Assembly: GCF_000969415.1 (NCBI RefSeq)
Contig: NZ_JZEX01000097.1
Coordinates: 1-64,000, forward strand
Reading direction: 5' to 3'
From: Devosia geojensis
Lineage (GTDB): Bacteria > Pseudomonadota > Alphaproteobacteria > Rhizobiales > Devosiaceae
Length of the DNA: 64,000 nt
The position numbers were made by a program, and so were the translations under genes. Position 1 is the first letter of the stretch. Each line of letters starts with the position of its first letter. This document shows, piece after piece, positions 57,622 through 64,000 of the stretch. The notes under the pieces are model-generated. The model was not told the DNA's origin, made no database searches, and was given only the letters and a program-made list of their open reading frames with translations.

Positions 57622-58461
57622 ATGTCCGCGATCGTCAGGGCCCTGTGGTACATCGAAAGCCGCTTCCGCGAGGACCTCTGCCTCGAGGACCTGGCTGCGG
57701 CCACCGGCCTGTCGCGCTTCTACCTGTCGCGGATGTTCCCCATGGCCACCGGCTTGACGGTCTCCGGCTACCTGCGCGGCCGCAGGCTGACGGAGGCCGC
57801 CAAGTCCCTGGCCGACGGCGCCCCCGATATCCTCTCGGTGGCGCTGGAGGCCGGCTACAGCTCGCACGAGGCATTCACCCGCGCCTTCCGCGACCACTTC
57901 GGCCTGACGCCTGAAGAGGTCCGCCGGAGGCGCTCGATCGAAAACCTCGACCTCGTGGAGGCCATCAGAATGGAAGCTGCAACCAAAGTCACCCTCGATC
58001 CCCCGCGCATCGAGCGCCACGGCGCCTTGCGCATTGCCGGGCTCAGCGAACGCTACGGCATGGCCGGCGCCGCCGGCATTCCCGACCAGTGGCAGAAGCT
58101 TGCTCCCTATATCGGTAACATCGACGGCATGGTCGGCGGCGCCACCTATGGCGTCGTCGGCGCGTTCTCGGACGATGTCCAGGGCTACGACTACCTCACG
58201 GGCGTCGAAATGCGCCCGGACGCCGACCTGCCACCGGAGTTCGCGAGCGTCGCGATCCCGGCGCGCACCTGGGCCAAGTTCACCCACAAGGGTCACGTCA
58301 GCACCATCAGCGCCACCTGCGCGGCAATCTATGGCGACTGGCACCCCAGGATGGAGTTCGAGACCGGCGAGAACTACAGCTTCCTCGAATACTACGGCCC
58401 CGACTTCAATCCCAAGACCGGCTACGGAACCATGGAGATCTGGGTAGGCGTCACGAACTGA
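57622..58461 (+). CDS. AraC-family regulator with GyrI-like effector domain
   Basis: A 279-residue regulator: residues 1-110 are the AraC double helix-turn-helix (LCLEDLAAATGLSRFYLSRMF and SVALEAGYSSHEAFTRAFRDHF, then GLTPEEVRRRR). Residues about 120-279 are a GyrI-like (SOUL-fold) small-molecule-binding domain ending FLEYYGPDFNPKTGYGTMEIWV. Such Rob/SoxS-like fusions sense drugs or hydrophobic compounds. It lies between folE and hisI, interrupting what is often an adjacent pair. Confidence 0.92.
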   Translation: MSAIVRALWYIESRFREDLCLEDLAAATGLSRFYLSRMFPMATGLTVSGYLRGRRLTEAAKSLADGAPDILSVALEAGYSSHEAFTRAFRDHFGLTPEEVRRRRSIENLDLVEAIRMEAATKVTLDPPRIERHGALRIAGLSERYGMAGAAGIPDQWQKLAPYIGNIDGMVGGATYGVVGAFSDDVQGYDYLTGVEMRPDADLPPEFASVAIPARTWAKFTHKGHVSTISATCAAIYGDWHPRMEFETGENYSFLEYYGPDFNPKTGYGTMEIWVGVTN

Positions 58462-58500
58462 CGCTGGCAAACCGTCATGGCGCGGGATAAAACCCGCACC

Positions 58501-58953
58501 ATGACACTCACCTTCGCCGATCCCAAGCCGCTCTCCCACGAAGAGCTCGAAGAAGGCGCTGCCTTCGCGCCCGCCTTCGACTCCAACGGCCTCGTCACGG
58601 TCGTGACCGTCGAGGCCGGCAGCAATGCCGTGCTGATGCTCGCGCATATGAATGCAGAGGCCCTGTCGCTGACCCTCGAGACCGGCATCGCCCACTACTG
58701 GTCCCGCTCGCGGGCCAAGATCTGGAAGAAGGGCGAGACCTCGGGCGAACTGCAGAAGCTCGTCGAGCTGCGCACCGATTGCGACCAGGACGCACTGGTC
58801 ATGGTCGTCGAACAGACCGGGCGGGGCGCCGCCTGCCACACCGGCCGCAAGTCCTGCTTCTATCGCCGGGTCGAGGTCAGTGACGGCAAGACATCCCTCA
58901 CCGACACCGGCGAGCCGCGCCTCTTCGATCCCAAAGCCGTCTACGGGAGCTGA
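58501..58953 (+). CDS. hisI: Phosphoribosyl-AMP cyclohydrolase
   Basis: HisI opens the adenine ring of PR-AMP in histidine synthesis. The 150-residue protein is monofunctional (no HisE domain). Key parts are [56 protein letters not shown] and [13 protein letters not shown] with the metal Cys residues. The ATG at 58501 ([11 protein letters not shown]) matches the usual N-terminus. It is 39 bases after the AraC gene. Confidence 0.95.
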   Translation: MTLTFADPKPLSHEELEEGAAFAPAFDSNGLVTVVTVEAGSNAVLMLAHMNAEALSLTLETGIAHYWSRSRAKIWKKGETSGELQKLVELRTDCDQDALVMVVEQTGRGAACHTGRKSCFYRRVEVSDGKTSLTDTGEPRLFDPKAVYGS

Positions 58954-58955
58954 CT

Positions 58956-59045
58956 GTGACATACCGGGTGTCGTGCCATTGCGGTCATGTACGCCTGGAG
59001 GTCGACGCCGGGCTCGCCGACGAGGGCGTTGGGCGCCTCTCCTAA
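58956..59045 (+). pseudogene. 5' remnant of a GFA/CENP-V-family gene
   Basis: The 29-codon frame from GTG reads MTYRVSCHCGHVRLEVDAGL then ADEGVG and ends soon after. SCHCGxVRxEV is the N-terminal zinc motif of glutathione-dependent formaldehyde-activating-like (GFA) proteins, which normally have about 110-140 residues. The rest is missing: the frame runs into the hicAB module, and I found no matching C-terminal part beyond hicB. It starts two bases after the hisI stop, so the original gene was probably in an operon with hisI. Insertion of hicAB best explains the truncation. Confidence 0.72.
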
Positions 59046-59050
59046 GGGAT

Positions 59051-59101
59051 TTTTGCGCAAAATATTGCGCATATCTGCTTGATTTGTACCGTTTCTGCGC
59101 A
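59051..59101 (+). promoter_or_regulatory. Operator cluster of the hicAB module
   Basis: Three TGCGCA cores lie at 59054-59059, 59066-59071 and 59096-59101. The first is inside a perfect 12-base palindrome TTTTGCGCAAAA (59051-59062) and the second in ATATTGCGCATAT. The third lies in the spacer of a possible promoter, and the hicA start is 28 bases downstream. HicB-type antitoxins repress their own operon, so these are likely HicB sites. The AT-rich tract stands out from its GC-rich surroundings. Confidence 0.65.
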
Positions 59102-59129
59102 AATATATGCACATGATCGGAGCGAGCAG

Positions 59130-59318
59130 GTGCAGCGCGAGACCAACACCAGCAAGATTAAGGCCCGACTTGAGCGGGAAGGCTGGGAGTTGGTCGACGG
59201 TACCAAGCACGACAAGTACCGCAAGCCCGGTTTCAAGCCGATCATGGTGCCGAGGCATCGCACCGTCACCCCCGGCGTGGCTCAATCCATAGCCAAGGCG
59301 GCAGGCTGGACGAAGTAG
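59130..59318 (+). CDS. hicA: HicA-family toxin (mRNA interferase)
   Basis: A 62-residue double-stranded-RNA-binding-like toxin: GTG start then QRETNTSKIKARLEREGWEL and VDGTKHDKYRKPGFKP, with the catalytic His in GTKHDKYRKPG, then HRTVTPGVAQSIAKAAGW. GGAG lies 8 bases before the GTG. HicA cleaves mRNA to stop growth. The order toxin-first matches hicAB. It is translated before hicB, which begins 53 bases later. Confidence 0.92.
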   Translation: MQRETNTSKIKARLEREGWELVDGTKHDKYRKPGFKPIMVPRHRTVTPGVAQSIAKAAGWTK

Positions 59319-59371
59319 CTTCCGCCGCCTCTACAACCACAGGAGATCTACGGGAAACCGTAGCGAACAAA

Positions 59372-59782
59372 ATGACCCGATATATCGCCCTCGTTGACTT
59401 CGCCGACGGTGCATATGGGGTTTCTTTTCCCGACGTTCCGGGCTGCACTGCAATGGCATCCACTCAGGATGAGGCCATCAACGACGCGGCCGATGCCCTG
59501 GCCGAATGGGCGGCCGACGAACTGGCTGATGGGAATGAAGCGCCAGCGCCGCGCAGCCTCGAGGAATTGCTGGCGGATGCCGACGTCAAGAAGGCGCTCG
59601 CGGGTGGCGCTATCCTCGCTTCGGTGCCTTTGATTATGGATACCGGCCGGTTGGCGCGGGCGAACATCTCGATCGATGTCGGCTTGCTGGCCGATATCGA
59701 TCAGGCGGCCCATCGCATCGGTGTCACCCGGTCGGCGTTCCTGGCCGCCGCCGCGCGCGACAAGATCAAAGCGACGGCTTAG
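59372..59782 (+). CDS. hicB: HicB-family antitoxin
   Basis: A 136-residue antitoxin. The N-terminal RNase-H-like part (MTRYIALVDFADGAYGVSFP then DVPGCTAMASTQDEAINDAA) is the HicB fold. The C-terminal part (MDTGRLARANISIDVGLLAD then IDQAAHRIGVTRSAFLAAAA) is a ribbon-helix-helix-like DNA-binding domain. It neutralises HicA and probably binds the TGCGCA operators upstream. Confidence 0.93.
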   Translation: MTRYIALVDFADGAYGVSFPDVPGCTAMASTQDEAINDAADALAEWAADELADGNEAPAPRSLEELLADADVKKALAGGAILASVPLIMDTGRLARANISIDVGLLADIDQAAHRIGVTRSAFLAAAARDKIKATA

Positions 59783-60039
59783 TCAGCGCCCGACAAATAA
59801 CCCGAACGGACCGCCCCACGAGGGATAGTTGGAGCGGGTCTTGAGTTTCTTCGATGTTCTGGCTTCCGCCGGTGACCGGCGTCGCCTCACATCCGAAAAA
59901 TCCTCCACGGATTTAGCTTCGCGTATCCATAAATTCGACGGTTTGCAGGCCTATCGGTAGTCGTGCGGAGTTTTCGTTCGCCAAGACTTTCTGCGCGCCG
60001 GCGCGTATACTGGCGCCATATGCGAGTTGGGAGGGTGTC

Positions 60040-60741
60040 GTGAGCGTGTCCCCCAGCAATCCGGACGTACCGGCAAGCCGCACCGCGGTTTCGCTGGGCG
60101 CGACCGTCGTCATCATCGCCATCCTGCTCTTCTGGCCTGCGGGCACCTGGAGCTGGAGCCTCGGCTGGGCATTCCTCTTCGCCCTCGCCGCGCAGATGTG
60201 GCTCGCCCTCGCGTGGATGCAGCGCGTCAATCCTGAGATCATCGCCGCACGCCAGGGCATCGGCGCCAACACCAAGGCATGGGACTATGTCCTGATGCCG
60301 CTGACGCTCCTCGGCCTCGTCTCGATCCTGCCGGTCGCGGCCCTCGACAATGCCCGCTTCGCCTGGAGCGCCCTGCCCTTCAACGTCATCATCTTCGGCT
60401 ACGTGCTCTTCGTCGGCGGCTTCTGGATCATCGCCTGGGCGCAGGCGGTCAACCGCCACTTCGAGCCGAGCGTGCGCATCCAGACCGATCGCAACCATCA
60501 GGTCGTCGAGACCGGCCCCTATGCCTTCGTCCGCCATCCCGGCTATGTCGGGGCAAGCCTCATGGCGTTCGGCTGGGGCTTCGCGCTGGGATCGGTGGTC
60601 GCGCAGGTCCCTGCGCTCCTGACGACGATCCTCCTCATCATGCGGACCGAGATGGAGGATCGCACGCTGCAGCGGGAACTGCCCGGTTATGCCGAGTACA
60701 CCTACAGCGTGCGCGCCAAGTGGATTCCCGGCCTCTACTGA
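60040..60741 (+). CDS. Isoprenylcysteine carboxyl methyltransferase-like membrane protein
   Basis: A 233-residue polytopic protein (GTG start with GGAGGGTGTC upstream). The C-terminal half has the ICMT/PEMT signature: NRHFEPSVRIQTDRNHQVVE then TGPYAFVRHPGYVGASLMAFG, and ELPGYAEYTYSVRAKWIPG. About five hydrophobic spans are seen. Bacterial relatives are SAM-dependent methyltransferases of unknown targets. It converges with the rhomboid gene and overlaps its end by 7 bases. Confidence 0.88.
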   Translation: MSVSPSNPDVPASRTAVSLGATVVIIAILLFWPAGTWSWSLGWAFLFALAAQMWLALAWMQRVNPEIIAARQGIGANTKAWDYVLMPLTLLGLVSILPVAALDNARFAWSALPFNVIIFGYVLFVGGFWIIAWAQAVNRHFEPSVRIQTDRNHQVVETGPYAFVRHPGYVGASLMAFGWGFALGSVVAQVPALLTTILLIMRTEMEDRTLQRELPGYAEYTYSVRAKWIPGLY

Positions 60742-61487
60742 TCGGCCGTCGGCGGAGCGCGTTCGAAAAGCGGCACCAGCAGCACGCCGGCGATGAAGCC
60801 GCCGAGATGCGCCTGCCAGGCGATCTGCACCCCCTCCCCGCCCAGGACCAGCGGCAGGAAGGGCACGGCCGCATTGATCAGCAGCCAGAAGAGCGTGAAG
60901 ACCCGCGAGCGCGGATTGCGCATCATCTCGGACAACGACGCGAGGCGCCGGCCGAGGATCACCCGCTCTCCGGTCTCCGGGTCCTGCCCGACGATGATCG
61001 GCTGGAAGATGAAGCGCATCGCTGCCCCCGTCAGCCCGGCGACGCCTCCCGAAGCGCCAATCAGGTAAGTAACGGTCATGAAGTTCGTTATAGCGAACGC
61101 CGCCGCGCCTGCCGCCGCACTCGCAAAGAAGAGGATCAGCATCGGCCAGGTGCCGTAGCGCCGGGTCACGGGTGTTGCAAAGGCCGCCAGCCACGCGACG
61201 TTGACCAGCAGGTGCTCCCAGCCCGCATGCAGCAGAGCATGGGTGAACGGGGTCCACACCAGCGGCCAGGCGAGCGCCAGGTTTTCGCCCGCCGCGAGGA
61301 TCCGCAACGGCATGAAGGCGAAGAGGTTGAGAAACCAGAGCCGCGCCTCTTGGTTAAGAACCAGCGTCTCGGCGAGAAAGACGGCGACCAGCAGCCCGAT
61401 CAGCGCCAGCGCCCCGCCGGGTATGAGGATCGCGGGCTCGTGGGCCGGTTGCGCCTCTCCCTGGCCGTCCCCATCTTGTTCACTCAT
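60735..61487 (-). CDS. Rhomboid-family intramembrane serine protease
   Basis: A 250-residue membrane protein with six or seven spans. The rhomboid features are HALLHAGWEHLLVNVAWLAA (loop 1 His/Asn), GASGGVAGLTGAA (catalytic Ser) and AHLGGFIAGVLL (catalytic His). Rhomboids cut within transmembrane helices; targets are unknown. The start MSEQDGDGQGE was chosen for the acidic N-terminus typical of these proteins; a longer form lacks support. A CtrA-like site lies upstream, shared with the PAS gene. Confidence 0.9.
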   Translation of the reverse strand: MSEQDGDGQGEAQPAHEPAILIPGGALALIGLLVAVFLAETLVLNQEARLWFLNLFAFMPLRILAAGENLALAWPLVWTPFTHALLHAGWEHLLVNVAWLAAFATPVTRRYGTWPMLILFFASAAAGAAAFAITNFMTVTYLIGASGGVAGLTGAAMRFIFQPIIVGQDPETGERVILGRRLASLSEMMRNPRSRVFTLFWLLINAAVPFLPLVLGGEGVQIAWQAHLGGFIAGVLLVPLFERAPPTADQ

Positions 61488-61553
61488 GCGGTTTCTCCGT
61501 GAGGGCCGGCCTGGCCGGTTTCGGGACATGTTTTCCACACCGCGCCGCCCGCG

Positions 61554-61574
61554 TTAACCTTAACCATTGTTTAA
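61554..61574. promoter_or_regulatory. CtrA-type site between rhomboid and PAS genes
   Basis: TTAACCTTAACCATTGTTTAA contains two TTAACC units and TTAA-N7-TTAA (61560-61574). It sits in the 181-base divergent region, 67 bases from the rhomboid start and 95 from the PAS start. It departs from consensus at the last position. Confidence 0.5.
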
Positions 61575-61668
61575 AGGCGATTTTGACGGCCGGTTTTGCC
61601 ACTCTCCGGGTGTTGCGGCGGGGGCATCCAATCCGAGATGGCTCGCACGATTCTGGCGGATAAGAACA

Positions 61669-62319
61669 ATGCAAAAAGCGAGCACCAAGACGCTCTACGA
61701 CTACTGGAACACCTTGCGTGGCGCCCGTAGCGCGCCCGACCGCCGCGATATCGACCCGACCCGCATCCGCGAGGCCCTGGCCAATACCTTCATCCTCGAG
61801 CTCGAGGAGAATGGCGGCTTTGCCTTCCGCCTTGCCGGCTCGCATCTCTGCACCGCTTATTGCCGCGAGCTCAAGGCCCGCTCCTTCTCGACCCTCTGGC
61901 ATGAGCGCGACAGGGACGCCATCGAGACGCTGATCCGCGCGGTGACCGAAGACCATGCCGTCGCCCTCGTTACCTTCCAGGGCACGACGGCGATCAACAC
62001 CAAGGTCTCCTTCGAGACCATCCTCCTGCCGCTCCGCCACAACGGCTCGACCTATACGCGCGTGCTCGGCGCCATGACGGCCCTCGACCAGCCCTATTGG
62101 CTGGGCGTGCAGCCGATCGTCGAGCAGCGCATCACGGGCCTTCGCCTCATCTGGCCCGACGACGTGCCGCAGCAGGATCTGGTGGCCGAGGTCGCCGCGA
62201 ACGTCTCGGGTGAACCGCCCTTCTCGACCGCGCCGTCCAGCGGCACGCCGGCGACTGTCTTCGGCCGCAGCGCCCGCCGCTACGCGCATCTGGCCGTCAT
62301 CGACGGTGGACGGCAATAG
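61669..62319 (+). CDS. PAS-domain protein (PAS_5/DUF1127-independent signalling type)
   Basis: A 216-residue cytoplasmic protein. The N-terminal region LYDYWNTLRGARSAPDRRDI then DPTRIREALANTFILELEEN matches the alphaproteobacterial PAS_5 family (MmoS-like PAS of unknown role), with FAFRLAGSHLCTAYCRELK inside the fold. The C-terminal 40 residues are Pro/Ser-rich. There is no output domain, so it may work as a sensory partner. It is followed by the PilZ gene after 111 bases. The word DUF1127 in the call only separates it from those small proteins. Confidence 0.8.
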   Translation: MQKASTKTLYDYWNTLRGARSAPDRRDIDPTRIREALANTFILELEENGGFAFRLAGSHLCTAYCRELKARSFSTLWHERDRDAIETLIRAVTEDHAVALVTFQGTTAINTKVSFETILLPLRHNGSTYTRVLGAMTALDQPYWLGVQPIVEQRITGLRLIWPDDVPQQDLVAEVAANVSGEPPFSTAPSSGTPATVFGRSARRYAHLAVIDGGRQ

Positions 62320-62430
62320 GCCCGCGGATTCGCTAAACGCCCATGCGCAAACACGCGTAGGTCCTCACCATGCATTAACCAAGCCACATTACGATTGCTG
62401 TGGATTGTTCCGCTCCGATCGGCTTGGCGC

Positions 62431-63063
62431 ATGTTCAGCGACGACCTCATTTCACCGCCCCCGGCGGTCGCGACCCGTACGAACGCGGGACCCACGAGGT
62501 TCCAGCGCGTGAAGGTGTCCGTGCTCGGCCGCTACATGCTGGCCGACAAGCGCGAGTTCCCCTGCCAGGTGCTGGAGATGTCGCCGGGCGATGCGCTGGT
62601 CATCGCGCCGGTCACCGGCCTCGTTGGCGAGAAGGTCATCGCCTACCTCGATCATATCGGGCGCATCGAGGGCATGATCGTCGAAGAGGTCGACGGCGGG
62701 TTCCTGATGAACATCGAAGCCACCATCCGCAAGCGCGACAAGATGGCGGCCCAGCTCACCTGGCTCGCCAACAAGGACATCCTCAACCTGCCCGAGGATC
62801 GCCGCCACGAGCGCGTCGTGCCCGACAACCGGCATTCGACCGTGGTGCTCGACGACGGGCGCCGCTATAACTGCAAGATCATCGACATCTCGCTCTCGGG
62901 AGCCGCCATCGAGCTCGATGTGCGCCCGGCCATCGGCACGCGCGTCAGCCTCGGCCGCATGCGCGCCCGCGTCGTGCGGCACTTCCACAACGGCGTCGCC
63001 GTGGAATTCGCCTCGACGCAGGAGATGATCACCGTCGTGCAGCAGAATCTGCGGGTGAACTGA
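62431..63063 (+). CDS. PilZ-domain protein (two PilZ-like modules)
   Basis: A 210-residue protein with two PilZ-like modules: residues about 20-105 (RVKVSVLGRYMLADKREFPC, then a degenerate second half) and about 115-205. The second has the c-di-GMP-binding pattern RRHERV...IDISLSGAAIELDV (RxxxR and D/NxSxxG). It should bind c-di-GMP and control motility or surface polysaccharide. The start MFSDDLISPPPA was chosen at 62431; twelve upstream in-frame codons lack support. The neighbours are PAS and transglutaminase-like proteins. Confidence 0.88.
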   Translation: MFSDDLISPPPAVATRTNAGPTRFQRVKVSVLGRYMLADKREFPCQVLEMSPGDALVIAPVTGLVGEKVIAYLDHIGRIEGMIVEEVDGGFLMNIEATIRKRDKMAAQLTWLANKDILNLPEDRRHERVVPDNRHSTVVLDDGRRYNCKIIDISLSGAAIELDVRPAIGTRVSLGRMRARVVRHFHNGVAVEFASTQEMITVVQQNLRVN

Positions 63064-63070
63064 GTTTAAT

Positions 63071-63164
63071 GCCACGCCCTCGTGGTTCGAGGCCGCTGCG
63101 CGGCACCTCACCATGAGGGCTACTGCCGGTGCCGCAGAATTCCAGTAGCCCTCATGGTGAGGTG
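63071..63164. repeat. Dispersed palindromic repeat, family 3 (right-truncated copy)
   Basis: Left end GCCACGCCCTCGTGGTTCGA and inner arms CCTCACCATGAGGGC and GCCCTCATGGTGAGG are present, but the right-end sequence of the complete copies is missing. It follows the PilZ gene. Confidence 0.88.
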
Positions 63165-63296
63165 CGAGCTCTTGCGATCCTCATGCTTAATCAAACCTTC
63201 CGCAAACCCATAAAACACGCATAAAAACTGCGTTGCAGTTTTCGGACCGGGGCAATTGCCGGTCTCTAACGTGGTCTCCGTCAGGGAGATCACGCC

Positions 63297-63923
63297 ATGT
63301 CCACCACCTTCAAGGGTCTGAAAAGCTTCATCGTCGTCGCTCTCGCAGCGCTCTGCGCCGCTCCGGCCGCAGCGCTCGACCTGACGAACGTGGCTTTCGT
63401 CCAGACCGCGACGGGCAACACCAGCATCCCGGTCGGCCATGCCGAGTTCTGCAACAGCCGTCCGGCTGAATGCCAGGCCAACGCCAACCCGGTGCTGGCC
63501 GTCACCCTCGACGACGCGCGCTGGTCGCAGCTTCTCGAGATCAACGCCTACTACAACGACACCATCGTCGCCGTCTCCGACAACGATCTCTACGGCGTTG
63601 AGGAGTTCTGGACCTATCCCAACGGCTACGGCGACTGCGAGGATTTCGTTCTGGCCAAGCGCCGCGCGCTGATCGAGGCCGGCTGGCCCGCCAGCGCCCT
63701 GCTGATGTCGGTGGTGCGCGAGCCCAACGGCGACGGCCACGCGGTCCTTATCGTGCGCACCGACCGCGGCGATCTCGTGCTCGACAACCAGGATGGCCTC
63801 ATCCGCGTGTGGAACGAGACCCCCTACCAGTTCGTCAAGCGCCAGGACCAGGCCCACGCCGGCCGCTGGGTCGACATGATCGACAACCGCACCATGGCCG
63901 TCGCCACTACCGCCAGCCACTAA
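63297..63923 (+). CDS. Bacterial transglutaminase-like cysteine peptidase (BTLCP), exported
   Basis: A 208-residue protein with a signal peptide (MSTTFKGLKSFIVVALAALC, cleavage after AAA). The catalytic triad is visible: Cys in YGDCEDFVLAKR, His in NGDGHAVLIVRT and Asp in LVLDNQDG. This is the DUF920/BTLCP family, related to LapG, which cuts surface adhesins under c-di-GMP control. Whether it acts on an adhesin here is inference; no LapD is in the window. A perfect hairpin terminator follows. Confidence 0.93.
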   Translation: MSTTFKGLKSFIVVALAALCAAPAAALDLTNVAFVQTATGNTSIPVGHAEFCNSRPAECQANANPVLAVTLDDARWSQLLEINAYYNDTIVAVSDNDLYGVEEFWTYPNGYGDCEDFVLAKRRALIEAGWPASALLMSVVREPNGDGHAVLIVRTDRGDLVLDNQDGLIRVWNETPYQFVKRQDQAHAGRWVDMIDNRTMAVATTASH

Positions 63924-63972
63924 GTTTCCGGGCCCCGCCGATACCCTGACAAGTATGGGGTCTGAAGAGCAC

Positions 63973-64000
63973 GGCCGGCTTCGAGAAATCGAAGCCGGCC
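63973..64000 (+). terminator. Hairpin terminator at window end
   Basis: A perfect 12-base stem (GGCCGGCTTCGA / TCGAAGCCGGCC) with a GAAA loop, 50 bases after the peptidase stop. Any following T-run is outside the window. Confidence 0.7.

Noticed and set aside
59783..60039. Missing C-terminal half of the GFA gene downstream of hicB
   Set aside because: I read this stretch in all frames for the second zinc motif and GFA core and found none.
59887..61257. 456-codon minus-strand frame across the ICMT and rhomboid genes
   Set aside because: It crosses two genes with clear families in other frames and has no domain.

Overview
This 64 kb window is almost fully coding, high-GC bacterial chromosome from an alphaproteobacterium. 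The order Hyphomicrobiales (Rhizobiales) is well supported. The evidence is a GTTC-N7-GTTC SOS box pair between ssb and uvrA, TTAA-N7-TTAA(C) CtrA-type sites, a folate-dependent TrmFO, fused SecDF and CysNC, a GyrA with Ala at the Ser83 position, and lineage-type families (DUF1127, DUF2336, DUF815, DUF6600, BTLCP peptidase). The family Devosiaceae is my guess from overall protein flavour and is not proven. Most of the window looks like core genome, with no phage, no complete insertion sequence and no CRISPR array.

Layout. 0-8.6 kb (mostly minus strand): phosphotransferase, pgi, tgt, ExoD-like protein, queA (tgt and queA are both queuosine genes), two cyclophilins, coaD, a GNAT gene broken by an amber codon, and a LysE exporter. 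8.9-20.7 kb: an exported DUF6600 protein with a long Pro/Glu tail, gyrA, a divergent HxlR regulator/quinone-reductase-like pair, ssb and uvrA with SOS boxes, and two DUF1127 mini-proteins. 21-32 kb: glutathione transferase, PfpI/DJ-1 protein, trmFO, a thioesterase, then the conserved yajC-secDF block followed by homologues of the mitochondrial complex I assembly factors NDUFAF3 and NDUFAF6. A DUF815 ATPase diverges from yajC, and a MazEF-type toxin-antitoxin module with a palindromic operator sits between the ATPase and an NlpD-like lipoprotein. 31.7-36 kb: an ArsR-led operon with SRPBCC and DUF1801 proteins, a polysaccharide deacetylase, a UPF0178/ATPase pair and tRNA-Thr(UGU).

36-44 kb is a surface-polysaccharide neighbourhood: a PPP-type phosphatase directly before a Wzz/BY-kinase, cysNC and cysD making PAPS, and an ExoY-like sugar transferase with a CtrA-type site just upstream. 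44-53 kb: NAD kinase (TTG start), a polytopic membrane protein, a DUF2336 protein, a 50-residue membrane protein, a lytic transglycosylase with a CtrA-type site, a nitroreductase, two large exported proteins of unknown function and a DUF1624 membrane acyltransferase with a Cys-rich tail. 53-64 kb: arfB, thrS, yidD, an IscU-like protein, folE, an AraC/GyrI regulator and hisI. A hicAB module then follows a 29-codon remnant of a GFA-family gene. The window ends with an ICMT-like methyltransferase, a rhomboid protease, and PAS, PilZ and transglutaminase-like proteins.

Three families of dispersed palindromic repeats (about 85-215 bp each) lie in intergenic spaces, usually at gene ends. The best candidates for something not well described are the exported-protein/DUF1624 unit at 49-52.9 kb, the paired NDUFAF3/NDUFAF6 homologues next to SecDF, the polysaccharide/PAPS/phosphatase neighbourhood, and the two toxin-antitoxin insertions with visible operators. 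No completely new system is obvious from sequence alone.
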